This document shows, piece by piece, positions 45,519 to 54,352 of a stretch of 64,000 nt of DNA. Position 1 is the stretch's first letter, and each line of letters begins with the position of its first letter. The translations under genes and the position numbers were made by a program. This DNA comes from an uncultured SAR86 cluster bacterium (GTDB taxonomy: Bacteria > Pseudomonadota > Gammaproteobacteria > Magnimaribacterales > Magnimaribacteraceae), in the NCBI GenBank assembly GCA_937773605.1, contig CALJVP010000001.1, forward strand, positions 62,001-126,000. Direction: 5' to 3'. The notes under the pieces were generated by a model, which saw only the letters and a list, made by a program, of their open reading frames with translations, was not told where the DNA came from and made no database searches.

Positions 45519-46124
45519 CTAACTTTTATACTTTACAGAACAGCCATAGGGCTTAGTAACCCGATCAGTTATCTCTGTTCCTTGATTAAGTTCAACTAAG
45601 GCAGAAATAATATAATTTTTTGCTTGAGACAGGTCTTTAAACATAAAACCTCTGCCACCAGCATCATCTATCGCTCCTTGGTATCTTAATATTCCAGCTT
45701 TATCGATTAGATACATGTGTGGCGTTGTTTTTGCCCCATAAGCCTTACCTACAAATCCTTCAGGATCTTGCAAAACATGACTGGGAAGGGCATTTCTTGA
45801 TTTAGTGAGTTCATTTGCTTCTTCATTAGTTACGAAACCTTGAGTGCCTGGGGCTGAAGAAATGATACTTAGCCAAACAACGCTTGCCTCTTTGGCAGCG
45901 GTTTGTGTGTTTTGCATGTTATTGGTTTTGTAGTGTTTTGCCACAAAAGGACATCCATGATTCGTCCATTCTAAGACAACAGTCTGTCCTTTAAATTCAG
46001 ATAATTTTACCGTCTCTCCATACGAGTTTAGTAAATTGAAATCAGGGGCTTGTTCTTCCGTTTTAGCACTTGCGTACGAAATCTCTAAAAAAACTAGTAA
46101 TAATATTGAAACAACATACTGCAT
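45519..46124 (-). CDS. Exported redoxin-family protein (AhpC/TSA-like)
   Basis: The 201-residue protein has a signal peptide (about 1-20) and a thioredoxin/peroxiredoxin fold with WTNHGCPFVAKHYKTNNMQ, then KTTPHMYLIDKAGILRYQGA. The single Cys followed by PF is typical of a HGCPF redoxin group. It lies 9 bases downstream of the DsbD/ScsB-like gene, which may reduce it. A peroxidase or thiol-repair role in the periplasm is inferred. Confidence 0.88.
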   Translation of the reverse strand: MQYVVSILLLVFLEISYASAKTEEQAPDFNLLNSYGETVKLSEFKGQTVVLEWTNHGCPFVAKHYKTNNMQNTQTAAKEASVVWLSIISSAPGTQGFVTNEEANELTKSRNALPSHVLQDPEGFVGKAYGAKTTPHMYLIDKAGILRYQGAIDDAGGRGFMFKDLSQAKNYIISALVELNQGTEITDRVTKPYGCSVKYKS

Positions 46125-46133
46125 TCGAAAAGC

Positions 46134-48206
46134 CTATTTTATGGTCTCAATATAACTCAGAAGCATATCTTCTGTTAGTAATTCCGGAAGGATTACAGGG
46201 ATACCTTCTGAAGAATACAACAGGTACAACGGAACTCCCGTTCTTCCATATTCTGCAAGCTTATTAGCTATAGTTTCATCTTTTCTGGTCCAATCAGCTT
46301 TTAAGTAAACAATGCCCTTTGATTCCAAAGCATTTTTTATTGATACTTGATTTAAAACAATGGCTTCATTTACTTTACAAGTTATGCACCAATCAGCAGT
46401 AAAATTTAAAAAGACAGGCTTATTCTCAGCAAGCAGACTATCTAAAAGTTCTGGAGAATAGCTATTCAAATCGGATGATGTATCTTGTTCTATATTTTCA
46501 TAATCGGTAGGGGCAAGCCATAAAGCAGCTCCTAGAAGTATAGTCACCGAAGAAAGAGACATCCATTTTGCAAAACCATCAGAAGATTGATTTTTTTCTA
46601 GTATCCACAAGCCAAGCGCAATAAACAGAGCACCAAGCAGGACCATCAGTACGGAATCTGTTTGCACTTGTCCGCTCAATACCCATGTAAGCCACAAAGC
46701 TGAGCCCCACATAGGGAATGCCATGAATTGTTTCAAGGTTTCCATCCAGGCTCCAGGTTTGGGGAGCACTTTCAATAAAGAAGGGTAAAAACTAAGGAGA
46801 AGATAAGGAGCAGCAAATCCCAATCCCAAGCTTACAAAAATTGCTATCGTTATAAAGCCTGGTTGCAAGAGAGCTATTCCTACGGCCGATCCCATGAAAG
46901 GTGCTGTGCAGGGAGAGGCTACAATGACTGCTAGAACACCAGTTAAAAAAGAGCTCGTAATATCTCCATATCCTTGATTAATATTTCCTAATTGCGCAAG
47001 TTGACCTCCCAAAACTAGATTGCTCATGAAAGTAATGCCTATTGCAACAAAAAGGTAAATTAAAATCGTTACCATTAATGGTGATTGCAGTTGGTAGCCC
47101 CATCCTATCGACTCTCCACCTGATTTTAATAACAACAGCAAGCCGGCAATAGACAAGAAGGTTACTAAGACTCCGGCAGAAAATGACAATCCATGTTGGA
47201 TCATCTTTTCTTTTGAGCCCTCGCTTTGCTCAACAAAATTTAATATTTTTATTGAAAGGATAGGAAAAACACAAGGCATGGCATTTAGAATTAAACCACC
47301 TATAAAAGCAAAAATAATAGTCAGAACCAATTCACTTATGGATAGCGATTCTTGTTTTTGATTATTATTTAAGTTTAGATTTACATTAAAAAATGTTCTT
47401 GAGTCTTGATTATTTAATAACAGTACTCCGGCAAAGTTTTGGAGTTTTAAATCAACCTCAGATTGAGATATTTGGAGGCTTAAACTATTTTTATTGATTT
47501 CAAGTATTTGTTCTTTGCTGTAGCTACTTAAACCGTATTCTTCAGGAAAGAAGTAGGCTGAACTAACAGGGGTGTTGCCATCAAGCTCCATTTGCAGAAA
47601 ATAATTATCATCTAAGGCTTCTACACGATGTTTGCTTGATAATTCTTTTGGCAAATTAAGAAAGACATTTGATAACTCATTTGCAAAAAAGGTATTTACC
47701 TTTTCCCCATTTTGAATGGTTAACTCTAGATTGGCTTCTTGAGGTACGCAGATATCTTTGCAGGTATACCAAGATACCTTTGCTTTTACGATTGCTGGAA
47801 AAACGGCAGCATCTAAAGCCTTAATTTTGGTTAGTAGTGTTATTTCATCTTCGTATCCAAAGGTCATTAAAGGTTCTACGGGTATGGCTTCAGGCCCAGG
47901 CCATAAGATCTCTGATGCTTGGAATCCTTTTGGTAGTTGCCATGTTACTGAAGCTCCTTCTCCGGCGTCACCTGGATTTTTCCAATAAGTATGCCAGCCA
48001 GGGGTTAATTTGAAGTTTAGACCTAGAAGGAGCTCATCTCCTTTCATCATGGCCTCAGATTCAGATGTTACTTCTACTGAAGAGTCACTGGCCTGAAAAA
48101 AAGAATCAGACCACAAAGAAGAGCTTGTCGTAAGAAGTAAAATTAAGAAAAGACTTAACTTTACAGATAAACTCTTATAAGGTTTTTTAAAAATTATATT
48201 TATCAT
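46134..48206 (-). CDS. DsbD/ScsB-type thiol:disulfide interchange protein
   Basis: The 690-residue protein has a signal peptide, an N-terminal domain of the DsbD/ScsB alpha type (about 35-270), a transmembrane block with MPCVFPILSIKIL and SPCTAPFMGSAVG (redox cysteines of the membrane domain), and a C-terminal thioredoxin domain with FTADWCITCKVNE. It passes reducing power from cytoplasmic thioredoxin to periplasmic partners, plausibly the adjacent redoxin, CcmG and the Msr fusion. The N-terminal domain resembles ScsB more than E. coli DsbD. Confidence 0.92.
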   Translation of the reverse strand: MINIIFKKPYKSLSVKLSLFLILLLTTSSSLWSDSFFQASDSSVEVTSESEAMMKGDELLLGLNFKLTPGWHTYWKNPGDAGEGASVTWQLPKGFQASEILWPGPEAIPVEPLMTFGYEDEITLLTKIKALDAAVFPAIVKAKVSWYTCKDICVPQEANLELTIQNGEKVNTFFANELSNVFLNLPKELSSKHRVEALDDNYFLQMELDGNTPVSSAYFFPEEYGLSSYSKEQILEINKNSLSLQISQSEVDLKLQNFAGVLLLNNQDSRTFFNVNLNLNNNQKQESLSISELVLTIIFAFIGGLILNAMPCVFPILSIKILNFVEQSEGSKEKMIQHGLSFSAGVLVTFLSIAGLLLLLKSGGESIGWGYQLQSPLMVTILIYLFVAIGITFMSNLVLGGQLAQLGNINQGYGDITSSFLTGVLAVIVASPCTAPFMGSAVGIALLQPGFITIAIFVSLGLGFAAPYLLLSFYPSLLKVLPKPGAWMETLKQFMAFPMWGSALWLTWVLSGQVQTDSVLMVLLGALFIALGLWILEKNQSSDGFAKWMSLSSVTILLGAALWLAPTDYENIEQDTSSDLNSYSPELLDSLLAENKPVFLNFTADWCITCKVNEAIVLNQVSIKNALESKGIVYLKADWTRKDETIANKLAEYGRTGVPLYLLYSSEGIPVILPELLTEDMLLSYIETIK

Positions 48207-48208
48207 TT

Positions 48209-49060
48209 ATGCTTCAGGATGCAATAAAACACTTTAGAGAGAAGGGTTTCGTAACTATTCCCAAAGTCCTAGTAGATTTTGAGGTTGAATTTTACAGAGA
48301 ACTTTTAAAAGATGCTATAAAAGAGAGAAAACAATCGGATAAAAGACTGTTATCTGAAAAATCTCTTTACGAGCAATCATTCATTCAATGTCAGAATTTA
48401 TGGGAAGACTACCCAAAAATTAGAGAACTAGCATTCAATCAGAAAATTACAAAATTAGCTGCTGATTTACTGGGAGCAGATGCGCTAAGAATATGGCATG
48501 ACCAAGCACTGGTTAAAGAAAAAGGTGGAAGGAAGACAGATATTCATCATGATCAGCCGTATTGGCCGATTAAAGAACATGCAACAATAACTGCATGGAT
48601 TCCATTTGATAAAATAACCTCCACCAATGGCCAATTGGGATTTTATCCAGGTTCTCATAAGATTCCTAACAAAAATTTCATTGATATTTTTTCAGGAAAA
48701 GTTTCTGAAGACGATACTAATGCAATTCTAGCCATCAAGAATATTGAACCTGAATATCAATTGCTTAATGCAGGCGATATTTCTTTTCATCACGGTCTAA
48801 CTTTTCACGAAGCAAAACCCAACCTATCAAATAAAGATAGATTGGTTTACACGGTAATATTTTTTGCTGATGGATCTACCAGAGACTCTGACCGATTTCA
48901 TTTTAGTGTTGACAGACCCGGTATAAAACCTGGACAGGTAATAGCAAGCGATGTTACTCCTTTAGCATACCCTCTTGAAGAAATACCTTCTGCTCCTAAA
49001 ACACCAATACAAGAATCATTTAATTTTCTGCAAAAGTCAGGTTTATTACCGAAGACTTAA
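48209..49060 (+). CDS. Phytanoyl-CoA dioxygenase family protein (second)
   Basis: The 283-residue protein has the 2-oxoglutarate dioxygenase motif DIHHDQPYWP (HxD) and TAWIPFDKITSTNGQLGFYPGS, then FHHGLTFHEAKPN. It is a paralogue of the protein at 44130 but clearly divergent. It starts 2 bases beyond the divergent DsbD/ScsB start, so promoters overlap genes. The substrate is unknown. Confidence 0.86.
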   Translation: MLQDAIKHFREKGFVTIPKVLVDFEVEFYRELLKDAIKERKQSDKRLLSEKSLYEQSFIQCQNLWEDYPKIRELAFNQKITKLAADLLGADALRIWHDQALVKEKGGRKTDIHHDQPYWPIKEHATITAWIPFDKITSTNGQLGFYPGSHKIPNKNFIDIFSGKVSEDDTNAILAIKNIEPEYQLLNAGDISFHHGLTFHEAKPNLSNKDRLVYTVIFFADGSTRDSDRFHFSVDRPGIKPGQVIASDVTPLAYPLEEIPSAPKTPIQESFNFLQKSGLLPKT

Positions 49061-49854
49061 CTGTCGTCTAAATAAGCATTGACCAAGGTTGGTTTGACCA
49101 ATGAAGTCCAAATCTTGTAACCTTCAGCATTCATGTGCAGTCCGTCTTCAACAAATAAATCTGCAACTGGCTTGTTATCAATAAGCATAGAGTCCCAAAC
49201 ATCTATGAATATTAAATTTTTATTTTCTTTTGATAGCTGAGCTATTTTTTGATTAAACGCTTGCTCTTCTTCTTTAAGATAAGCTCTCGCTACTGTTGGC
49301 TTAATACCTATAAAAAATATTGTTGTTTGAGGAAGCTGTTGTTGAACTTTTTTAAAGAAAGTTAAGAAATCTTCAAAAACTTCTTCAGGCGTTTTTAGGG
49401 CCGTAATATCGTTAGTCCCACAAAAAATTACTATGCCTTTAGGGTTGTAAGGATAAACAATTTGATCAAAGTGATGATTGACGTGTGCTAAGTGTGCTCC
49501 ACCAAAACCTCTATTTAGAACAGGGAGAGGCTGCATGTCTTGAGTTAAAGTTTCCCAAAATCTAATACTCGAACTTCCAGTGAATAAGATCAGTTCTTCG
49601 CTATATTCAATAGATTTATCCGCCTCTAAAAAAACATTTATTTGTTCTTCATAAAAGTCAGGACGACCCCATTCAATTAAGTAAGCTGCTGTTTTCTTTA
49701 TTTCGTCATAAGAAAGATCTGTGTTGTTTTTTTCAGCCTGTACTCTTATGCGGTCTTCTATTTCAGTGGATTCTGCTGAACAAGAAGTAACGAATATTAA
49801 TACCAGAAAAGACAACAAAGAAGGTTGAAGGAACTTTATTTTACGCATTTCCAA
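49057..49854 (-). CDS. SGNH/GDSL-family lipoprotein hydrolase
   Basis: The 265-residue protein has a lipoprotein signal (lipobox VTSC). Its SGNH blocks are ILFTGSSSIRFW (nucleophile Ser), NRGFGGAH (oxyanion Gly), IVIFCGTNDIT (Asn) and DGLHMNAEGYKIW (Asp/His). It would act as an esterase or deacetylase anchored in the envelope. It overlaps the YqgE gene by 14 bases, downstream of it. Confidence 0.88.
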   Translation of the reverse strand: MEMRKIKFLQPSLLSFLVLIFVTSCSAESTEIEDRIRVQAEKNNTDLSYDEIKKTAAYLIEWGRPDFYEEQINVFLEADKSIEYSEELILFTGSSSIRFWETLTQDMQPLPVLNRGFGGAHLAHVNHHFDQIVYPYNPKGIVIFCGTNDITALKTPEEVFEDFLTFFKKVQQQLPQTTIFFIGIKPTVARAYLKEEEQAFNQKIAQLSKENKNLIFIDVWDSMLIDNKPVADLFVEDGLHMNAEGYKIWTSLVKPTLVNAYLDDS

Positions 49855-50407
49855 ATTCAGGACTAACCATGGTTATATCAAAACCTAAAATTTCAGAAAC
49901 TGCAAGAATTTGATCTTTTGGTTCAGTTCTAAAAATTACGTTAAAATCTCCAGGAGCTGTAATCCAGGCATTTTCAGCAAGTTCTTTATCAAGCTGACCC
50001 CCAGTCCATCCTGAATACCCTAAAGTTATTAAGTATTCATCAGGCGTTTGGTTGATGGCAATATCTTCCAAAGTGTCTTTCGAGGTAGACAAGCTAATCT
50101 CATTTGTAATCTTCAAGGTAGATTCCCATGTTTTTTCACTTGAATGGAGGACGAAAACCGAACCGGGGTTAACGGGACCGCCAATTAGAAGATTTTTTGG
50201 TGATGCAAGATCTTGTGTTCCTAATCCCACTCCTTTTAAAAGATTATCTGTCATTAAATCTATCTGTCTGTTAATTATAAGTCCTATTGCTCCATCAGGA
50301 TTGTGATCGCATATGTAAACTAAGCTATTGGTAAAATAAGACGGCTCTCTCTCACTGGGAGAAAAGAAAAGGAGTTTTCCAATCAACGATAAATTTTTTT
50401 CTTCCAC
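49841..50407 (-). CDS. YqgE/AlgH family protein
   Basis: The 188-residue protein matches the UPF0301 (YqgE/AlgH) family: SLVYICDHNPDGAIGLIINR near the N-terminus, LLIGGPVNPGSVFVLHS and LGYSGWTGGQLDKELAENAW. The biochemical role is not settled. It often precedes ruvX, which is not found here. It starts 9 bases after the Nudix gene. Confidence 0.92.
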   Translation of the reverse strand: MEEKNLSLIGKLLFFSPSEREPSYFTNSLVYICDHNPDGAIGLIINRQIDLMTDNLLKGVGLGTQDLASPKNLLIGGPVNPGSVFVLHSSEKTWESTLKITNEISLSTSKDTLEDIAINQTPDEYLITLGYSGWTGGQLDKELAENAWITAPGDFNVIFRTEPKDQILAVSEILGFDITMVSPEFGNA

Positions 50408-50416
50408 TCTTTTACT

Positions 50417-50965
50417 CTACACATTATTTGCATTATATCTATCAAGAAAATAGAAAGCTGATATGACAAGAGAATGTTCGATTTTACCTTCATCAATGAG
50501 GGAAGGTATTTTTTCTAAAGGTGCCTCTGTTATCTCAATATCTTCCATTCCATCAAGTTGTTGCATTCCAGTTTTCTTTGAATCTAAAGCCAGGTATGTA
50601 TAAGTGTAATTTGCCATCAAGGCAGGATTGGGCAGGACTTTTCCTATTTCGATTACACTAGAAGACTCGTATCCTGTTTCTTCGTAAAGCTCTCTTATAG
50701 CTGCTTCTTTAGGATCTTCCCCGGGGTCTGCCATTCCACCGGGTATTTCTAAGCTCATGCCTCTATTTCCAAACCGATACTGATTAACAAGTACAACATT
50801 ATTATCGGCAGTTACTGGAATAATGTTAACCCAGTGAGGAACGTCAAGATACCACACAGGGTGAGCACTGCCTGCCTTAGGAGACTCAACAACATCTTCT
50901 TTTAAGGAAAAAATCTTAGATTTAAATATTTCTCTCGTTGATAAAGTCTTCCATTTTTTTAACAT
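50417..50965 (-). CDS. Nudix hydrolase (ADP-ribose pyrophosphatase-like)
   Basis: The 182-residue protein has a canonical Nudix box, GGMADPGEDPKEAAIRELYE followed by ETGY, after a strand pair reading VNQYRFGNRGMSLEIPGG. This is typical of ADP-ribose or ADP-sugar pyrophosphatases. It is the first gene of a minus-strand operon with yqgE and the SGNH lipoprotein. Confidence 0.9.
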   Translation of the reverse strand: MLKKWKTLSTREIFKSKIFSLKEDVVESPKAGSAHPVWYLDVPHWVNIIPVTADNNVVLVNQYRFGNRGMSLEIPGGMADPGEDPKEAAIRELYEETGYESSSVIEIGKVLPNPALMANYTYTYLALDSKKTGMQQLDGMEDIEITEAPLEKIPSLIDEGKIEHSLVISAFYFLDRYNANNV

Positions 50966-51047
50966 AACTTTTTTCCTTCCTTTAGATTTTTACCATTGTA
51001 TTTTAGAAATAACTTTTAAAAGAAAAAGTTTCTATTATTCTGTGAGA

Positions 51048-51560
51048 ATGTCCTATGAACAATTAGAGATTTGGGTGCTGGCCAATCCAGAATTTTCTGC
51101 TTTAGTGATGTTTATGGCGGCTTTTTTTGAGTCTTTTATAATTTTAGGAACCTTCTGGCCCAGCATAATATTATTACTTTTGGCAGTTGCACTTAACGAG
51201 GCTGATATAAAATTGCTGACTATCTGTTTGGCTGCAGGCTTGGGCTCTTTTCTAGGAGATTTTTTAAGTTTTTATCTGGGATCATTCTTTGGTCCTAAAT
51301 TGAAACAAAAGAAATTCTTAAAAAAAAGACAGCATCAAATTCAAAAAGGAGAGAAATTTTTTGATCGTTATGGGTGGGGAGGAATAGTGTTGGGCAGATT
51401 GACGCCTGCTATTAGACCTTTCGTACCATTTATAGCCGGTTTGGCTAAGATGCCCTCAAAAACTTTTATAATAAGCTCTATTGGTGCTTGTTTAATTTGG
51501 AGCATGGCACTAGCAATTTTAATCATAGGAATAGATAATATTTTAATATTTTTTAAGTAA
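51048..51560 (+). CDS. DedA-family membrane protein
   Basis: The roughly 170-residue membrane protein has the DedA (VTT/SNARE-associated) pattern: GTFWPSIILLLLAVAL, GSFLGDFLSFYLG and GRLTPAIRPFVPFIAGLAKM. DedA proteins support membrane homeostasis and flip undecaprenyl phosphate or other lipids. ATG 51048 is chosen over GTG 51042 as the more usual codon; both are in frame. It lies 10 bases upstream of the BI-1 gene. Confidence 0.87.
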   Translation: MSYEQLEIWVLANPEFSALVMFMAAFFESFIILGTFWPSIILLLLAVALNEADIKLLTICLAAGLGSFLGDFLSFYLGSFFGPKLKQKKFLKKRQHQIQKGEKFFDRYGWGGIVLGRLTPAIRPFVPFIAGLAKMPSKTFIISSIGACLIWSMALAILIIGIDNILIFFK

Positions 51561-51570
51561 AGGAGAACAA

Positions 51571-52329
51571 ATGTCAAAACATAGCGCATTAGATACTTTC
51601 GGTAGATCAGGCAACCCTGCTTTTAGAGATCATTTTGAAGGAACAGCTTCTAATGAAGATACGCGACTATCTGGGGTAATGACTCTTGAAGGTGCAGTCA
51701 ATAAAACAGGAATTCTATTGGCCTTATGTTTTTCTAGTGCAGCAGTGACATGGAATATACCTAACACTGGTCTCATGATTGGGGGGGCGATAGTAGGGTT
51801 AATTTTAGGTTTGGTGACTATATTTAATCCAAGACAAGCTGCCAAATTAGCTCCTTTATATGCACTTGCTCAAGGACTTTTCTTGGGAGGTATTACAGTT
51901 ATCTTTGAGTCCCAATACCCTGGGATAGCCGTGCAAGCGATTGGTCTCACATTTGGTACTTTAGCTTCTTTATTGATCTGTTATAAAACAGGGTTGATTA
52001 AGCCAACTGAGAATTTTAAGCTAATGCTAGTAAGCGCAACTTCAGGAATATTTTTACTCTACATGGTGAACATAGTAATGATGACCTTTGGTGGAGGAGA
52101 AGGGATTGGATTTATCCACTCCAACGGCATAATGGGAATAGGATTTAGTTTGGTGGTAGTCGCTATTGCGGCCTTGAATCTTGTTCTTGATTTTGATTTC
52201 ATTGAGCAAGGAGCTGAACAAGGCATTCCTAAATACATGGAATGGTATGGAGCTTTTAGTCTAATGGTAACCTTAATATGGCTTTACCTTGAAATTCTCC
52301 GCCTTCTTGCAAAAATAAGATCTAACTAA
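51571..52329 (+). CDS. Bax inhibitor-1/YccA family membrane protein
   Basis: The 252-residue protein has seven hydrophobic segments (from about residue 45), with YALAQGLFLGGITVIFE and LDFDFIEQGAEQGIPKYMEW, both hallmarks of the family. The N-terminus has a SGNPAFRD motif seen in bacterial YccA-like proteins. It may gate ions or protect membrane proteins from FtsH. AAGGAG precedes the ATG. Confidence 0.92.
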   Translation: MSKHSALDTFGRSGNPAFRDHFEGTASNEDTRLSGVMTLEGAVNKTGILLALCFSSAAVTWNIPNTGLMIGGAIVGLILGLVTIFNPRQAAKLAPLYALAQGLFLGGITVIFESQYPGIAVQAIGLTFGTLASLLICYKTGLIKPTENFKLMLVSATSGIFLLYMVNIVMMTFGGGEGIGFIHSNGIMGIGFSLVVVAIAALNLVLDFDFIEQGAEQGIPKYMEWYGAFSLMVTLIWLYLEILRLLAKIRSN

Positions 52330-52331
52330 TT

Positions 52332-52592
52332 TTGAGTGCAATTTTGTTGACAATTCCCGCGATAACGGTTGATGCAAATACTCTAATTTTTGGACTTCTC
52401 GCTGTTGTTTCCCTGGGCATCTTTTTTAACCTTGGTAAATTTAAAGCCTCAAAATCACAAACTGAAAGGGAAGATAGAATTGATTGGAGTGTCAGAAAAT
52501 ACAGTTTTTCAACTTATTTTAGAGGTTGTTTAATTTCAGGTTTAGGTATTTTTCTTATTTTCTCTCTGCTGGGTTATCTTGGCTTTAACTAA
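52332..52592 (+). CDS. Small membrane protein, unknown function
   Basis: The 86-residue product starts at TTG and has two transmembrane segments (about 15-33 and 64-83) around a charged loop (KFKASKSQTEREDRID). It follows the BI-1 gene by 2 bases, so it is probably co-translated. No family is recognised. The TTG start is the only one that fits the tight spacing. Confidence 0.55.
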   Translation: MSAILLTIPAITVDANTLIFGLLAVVSLGIFFNLGKFKASKSQTEREDRIDWSVRKYSFSTYFRGCLISGLGIFLIFSLLGYLGFN

Positions 52593-52601
52593 AGAACGTA
52601 T

Positions 52602-53738
52602 TTAATTCATAGCCTCTGCAAAGAGTTTTTCCCATTCATCTTGTGAAGGAAGTCTTGGTGTGGTGGCATTGCTTGGATCCGTCATTGAATGTTCTGCCAG
52701 TCCAGGAATCATATCTTCAGTGACACCCATCTCAGATAAATTTTTAGGAAGACCTATTGTTTGATTAAGCCCCTCTATAAAGTCAGGTAAATCAGTTGAC
52801 TCTGCAATGCCCATGGCTCTTGCAATACGGGAATACTTATCTCCAACGTGCCCGTGATTAAACCTCAATATGGTTGGCAGAATGACACCGTTTAGTGTGC
52901 CATGATGCAATTTTAGATGCTTGTCAGCCCCTAGGGCGTGACTCATTGAATGGACAGCTCCAAGTCCTTTAGAAAAAGCCAAAGCGCCTTCAGTCGAAGC
53001 CATCATCATGTTCCACCTTGCTTCTTTATTTGAACCATCTTCAACGGCTTTTATAAGATTATTTCCTCGAATGACTCTCTCTATTCCATCCAGGCCAACT
53101 GCTTCAGCTGGAGGGTCTATGGCCGGTGACAACACTGCTTCTACACAATGTGTTAAAGCATCCATGCCAGCACCTGCCGTCAAAACAGGAGGCAGACCCA
53201 CTGTTAGGTCAGGATCACAAATAGCCGCATTAGGCACTAAATGAGAACTGGCTAAAATTAGTTTTCTACCGTCTCGCATGACAATAACGGAACCTGCAGA
53301 GACTTCACTGCCAGTTCCTGAAGTGGTTGGTATGGCTATCATCGGTACGGTTTCTGTGATCTTCATTAAACCGCCTTCGTTTACCGAGTAATCAACTACC
53401 GATCCTTCGTGATTAGCCATTAAAGCCACTGCCTTGCCTAGGTCTATGCTAGATCCGCCGCCAAAGCCAACGACACCATCACAGCCTTCTGATTTATATT
53501 TTGCAAGCGCAATTTCGACTGCCTCTTCAGTAGGATTAGCAGGCGTTTGATCAAAGATCACAGGTGTGTATTGGTTGGAAATATTATTTCTAATTAGATC
53601 TACCATCCCTATGTCCAACAGACCTGGATCAGTGCATATCAATGGTTTAGAAATATTTAAATTACCCAACACTTCAGAAATATGTTCTAAAGCTCCGTGA
53701 TCAAAGTAAGGTCTGTTTGAATAATTAAGTTGAGGCAT
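52602..53738 (-). CDS. Iron-containing alcohol dehydrogenase
   Basis: The 378-residue protein is a type III ADH: GVVGFGGGSSIDLGKAVAL binds NAD(P). Metal-ligand regions appear in DALTHCVEAVLSP (Asp/His) and VHSMSHALGADKHLKLHHG (two His). It interconverts an alcohol and its aldehyde or ketone. It stands alone on the minus strand, 10 bases from the small membrane protein. Substrate unknown. Confidence 0.92.
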   Translation of the reverse strand: MPQLNYSNRPYFDHGALEHISEVLGNLNISKPLICTDPGLLDIGMVDLIRNNISNQYTPVIFDQTPANPTEEAVEIALAKYKSEGCDGVVGFGGGSSIDLGKAVALMANHEGSVVDYSVNEGGLMKITETVPMIAIPTTSGTGSEVSAGSVIVMRDGRKLILASSHLVPNAAICDPDLTVGLPPVLTAGAGMDALTHCVEAVLSPAIDPPAEAVGLDGIERVIRGNNLIKAVEDGSNKEARWNMMMASTEGALAFSKGLGAVHSMSHALGADKHLKLHHGTLNGVILPTILRFNHGHVGDKYSRIARAMGIAESTDLPDFIEGLNQTIGLPKNLSEMGVTEDMIPGLAEHSMTDPSNATTPRLPSQDEWEKLFAEAMN

Positions 53739-53857
53739 TTTTTAATTCTCCTTAATAAAAACTAAGTTTTTTTAAAACAAAAGTTATCAATGTATTATTA
53801 TCTATTAGAATGTTGTTTGTTTCATAATGTCACATAATTTATTCAATAGTAAAGAGA

Positions 53858-54307
53858 ATGATCTTAGATAATCCAAAGGCAATTAGGCTAAAAATCATGG
53901 ATTACTTGGCTAGAAGAGAACATTCAGCAAAGGAAATTCGTAGGAAATTACATTCCCGAATAGAATCACAAGATGACTTGGAACTTGAAATTCAAAAATT
54001 AGAAGATGAAGGACTGCTCAGTGATGAAAGATTTGCTGAGAGTTATATGCACAGCAGAAAAAGAAAGGGCTTCGGTCCTTTACGAATAAAAAATGAACTC
54101 AGAGAAAGAGGTGTTAGTGACTCAATATCACGCAGTCTAGTAGATTCTGAGGACTGGTCACTTCTTGCTCATGAAAGTTTGCAAAAAAAAACAGGGGGTT
54201 CCCTGCCGGACGAAAGAGATAAAATACTTAAATTAAAGCGTTTCTTGAACTACAGAGGTTTTGATTTTTCAGATATTGATAAAGCTTTCTCTTTAATTAA
54301 AAAATGA
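53858..54307 (+). CDS. recX: Regulatory protein RecX
   Basis: The 149-residue protein has the RecX three-helix repeats: MDYLARREHSAKEIRRKL, LLSDERFAESYMHSRKRKGFG, LRERGVSD and a C-terminal KLKRFLNYRGFDFSDIDKAF. RecX inhibits RecA filament growth. No recA is adjacent, whereas recA-recX is the common order. It lies 45 bases before dnaX. Confidence 0.92.
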   Translation: MILDNPKAIRLKIMDYLARREHSAKEIRRKLHSRIESQDDLELEIQKLEDEGLLSDERFAESYMHSRKRKGFGPLRIKNELRERGVSDSISRSLVDSEDWSLLAHESLQKKTGGSLPDERDKILKLKRFLNYRGFDFSDIDKAFSLIKK

Positions 54308-54352
54308 TTATATGAGAATAACAAATAGCACCTATAATCTCTTTAACAAGAT

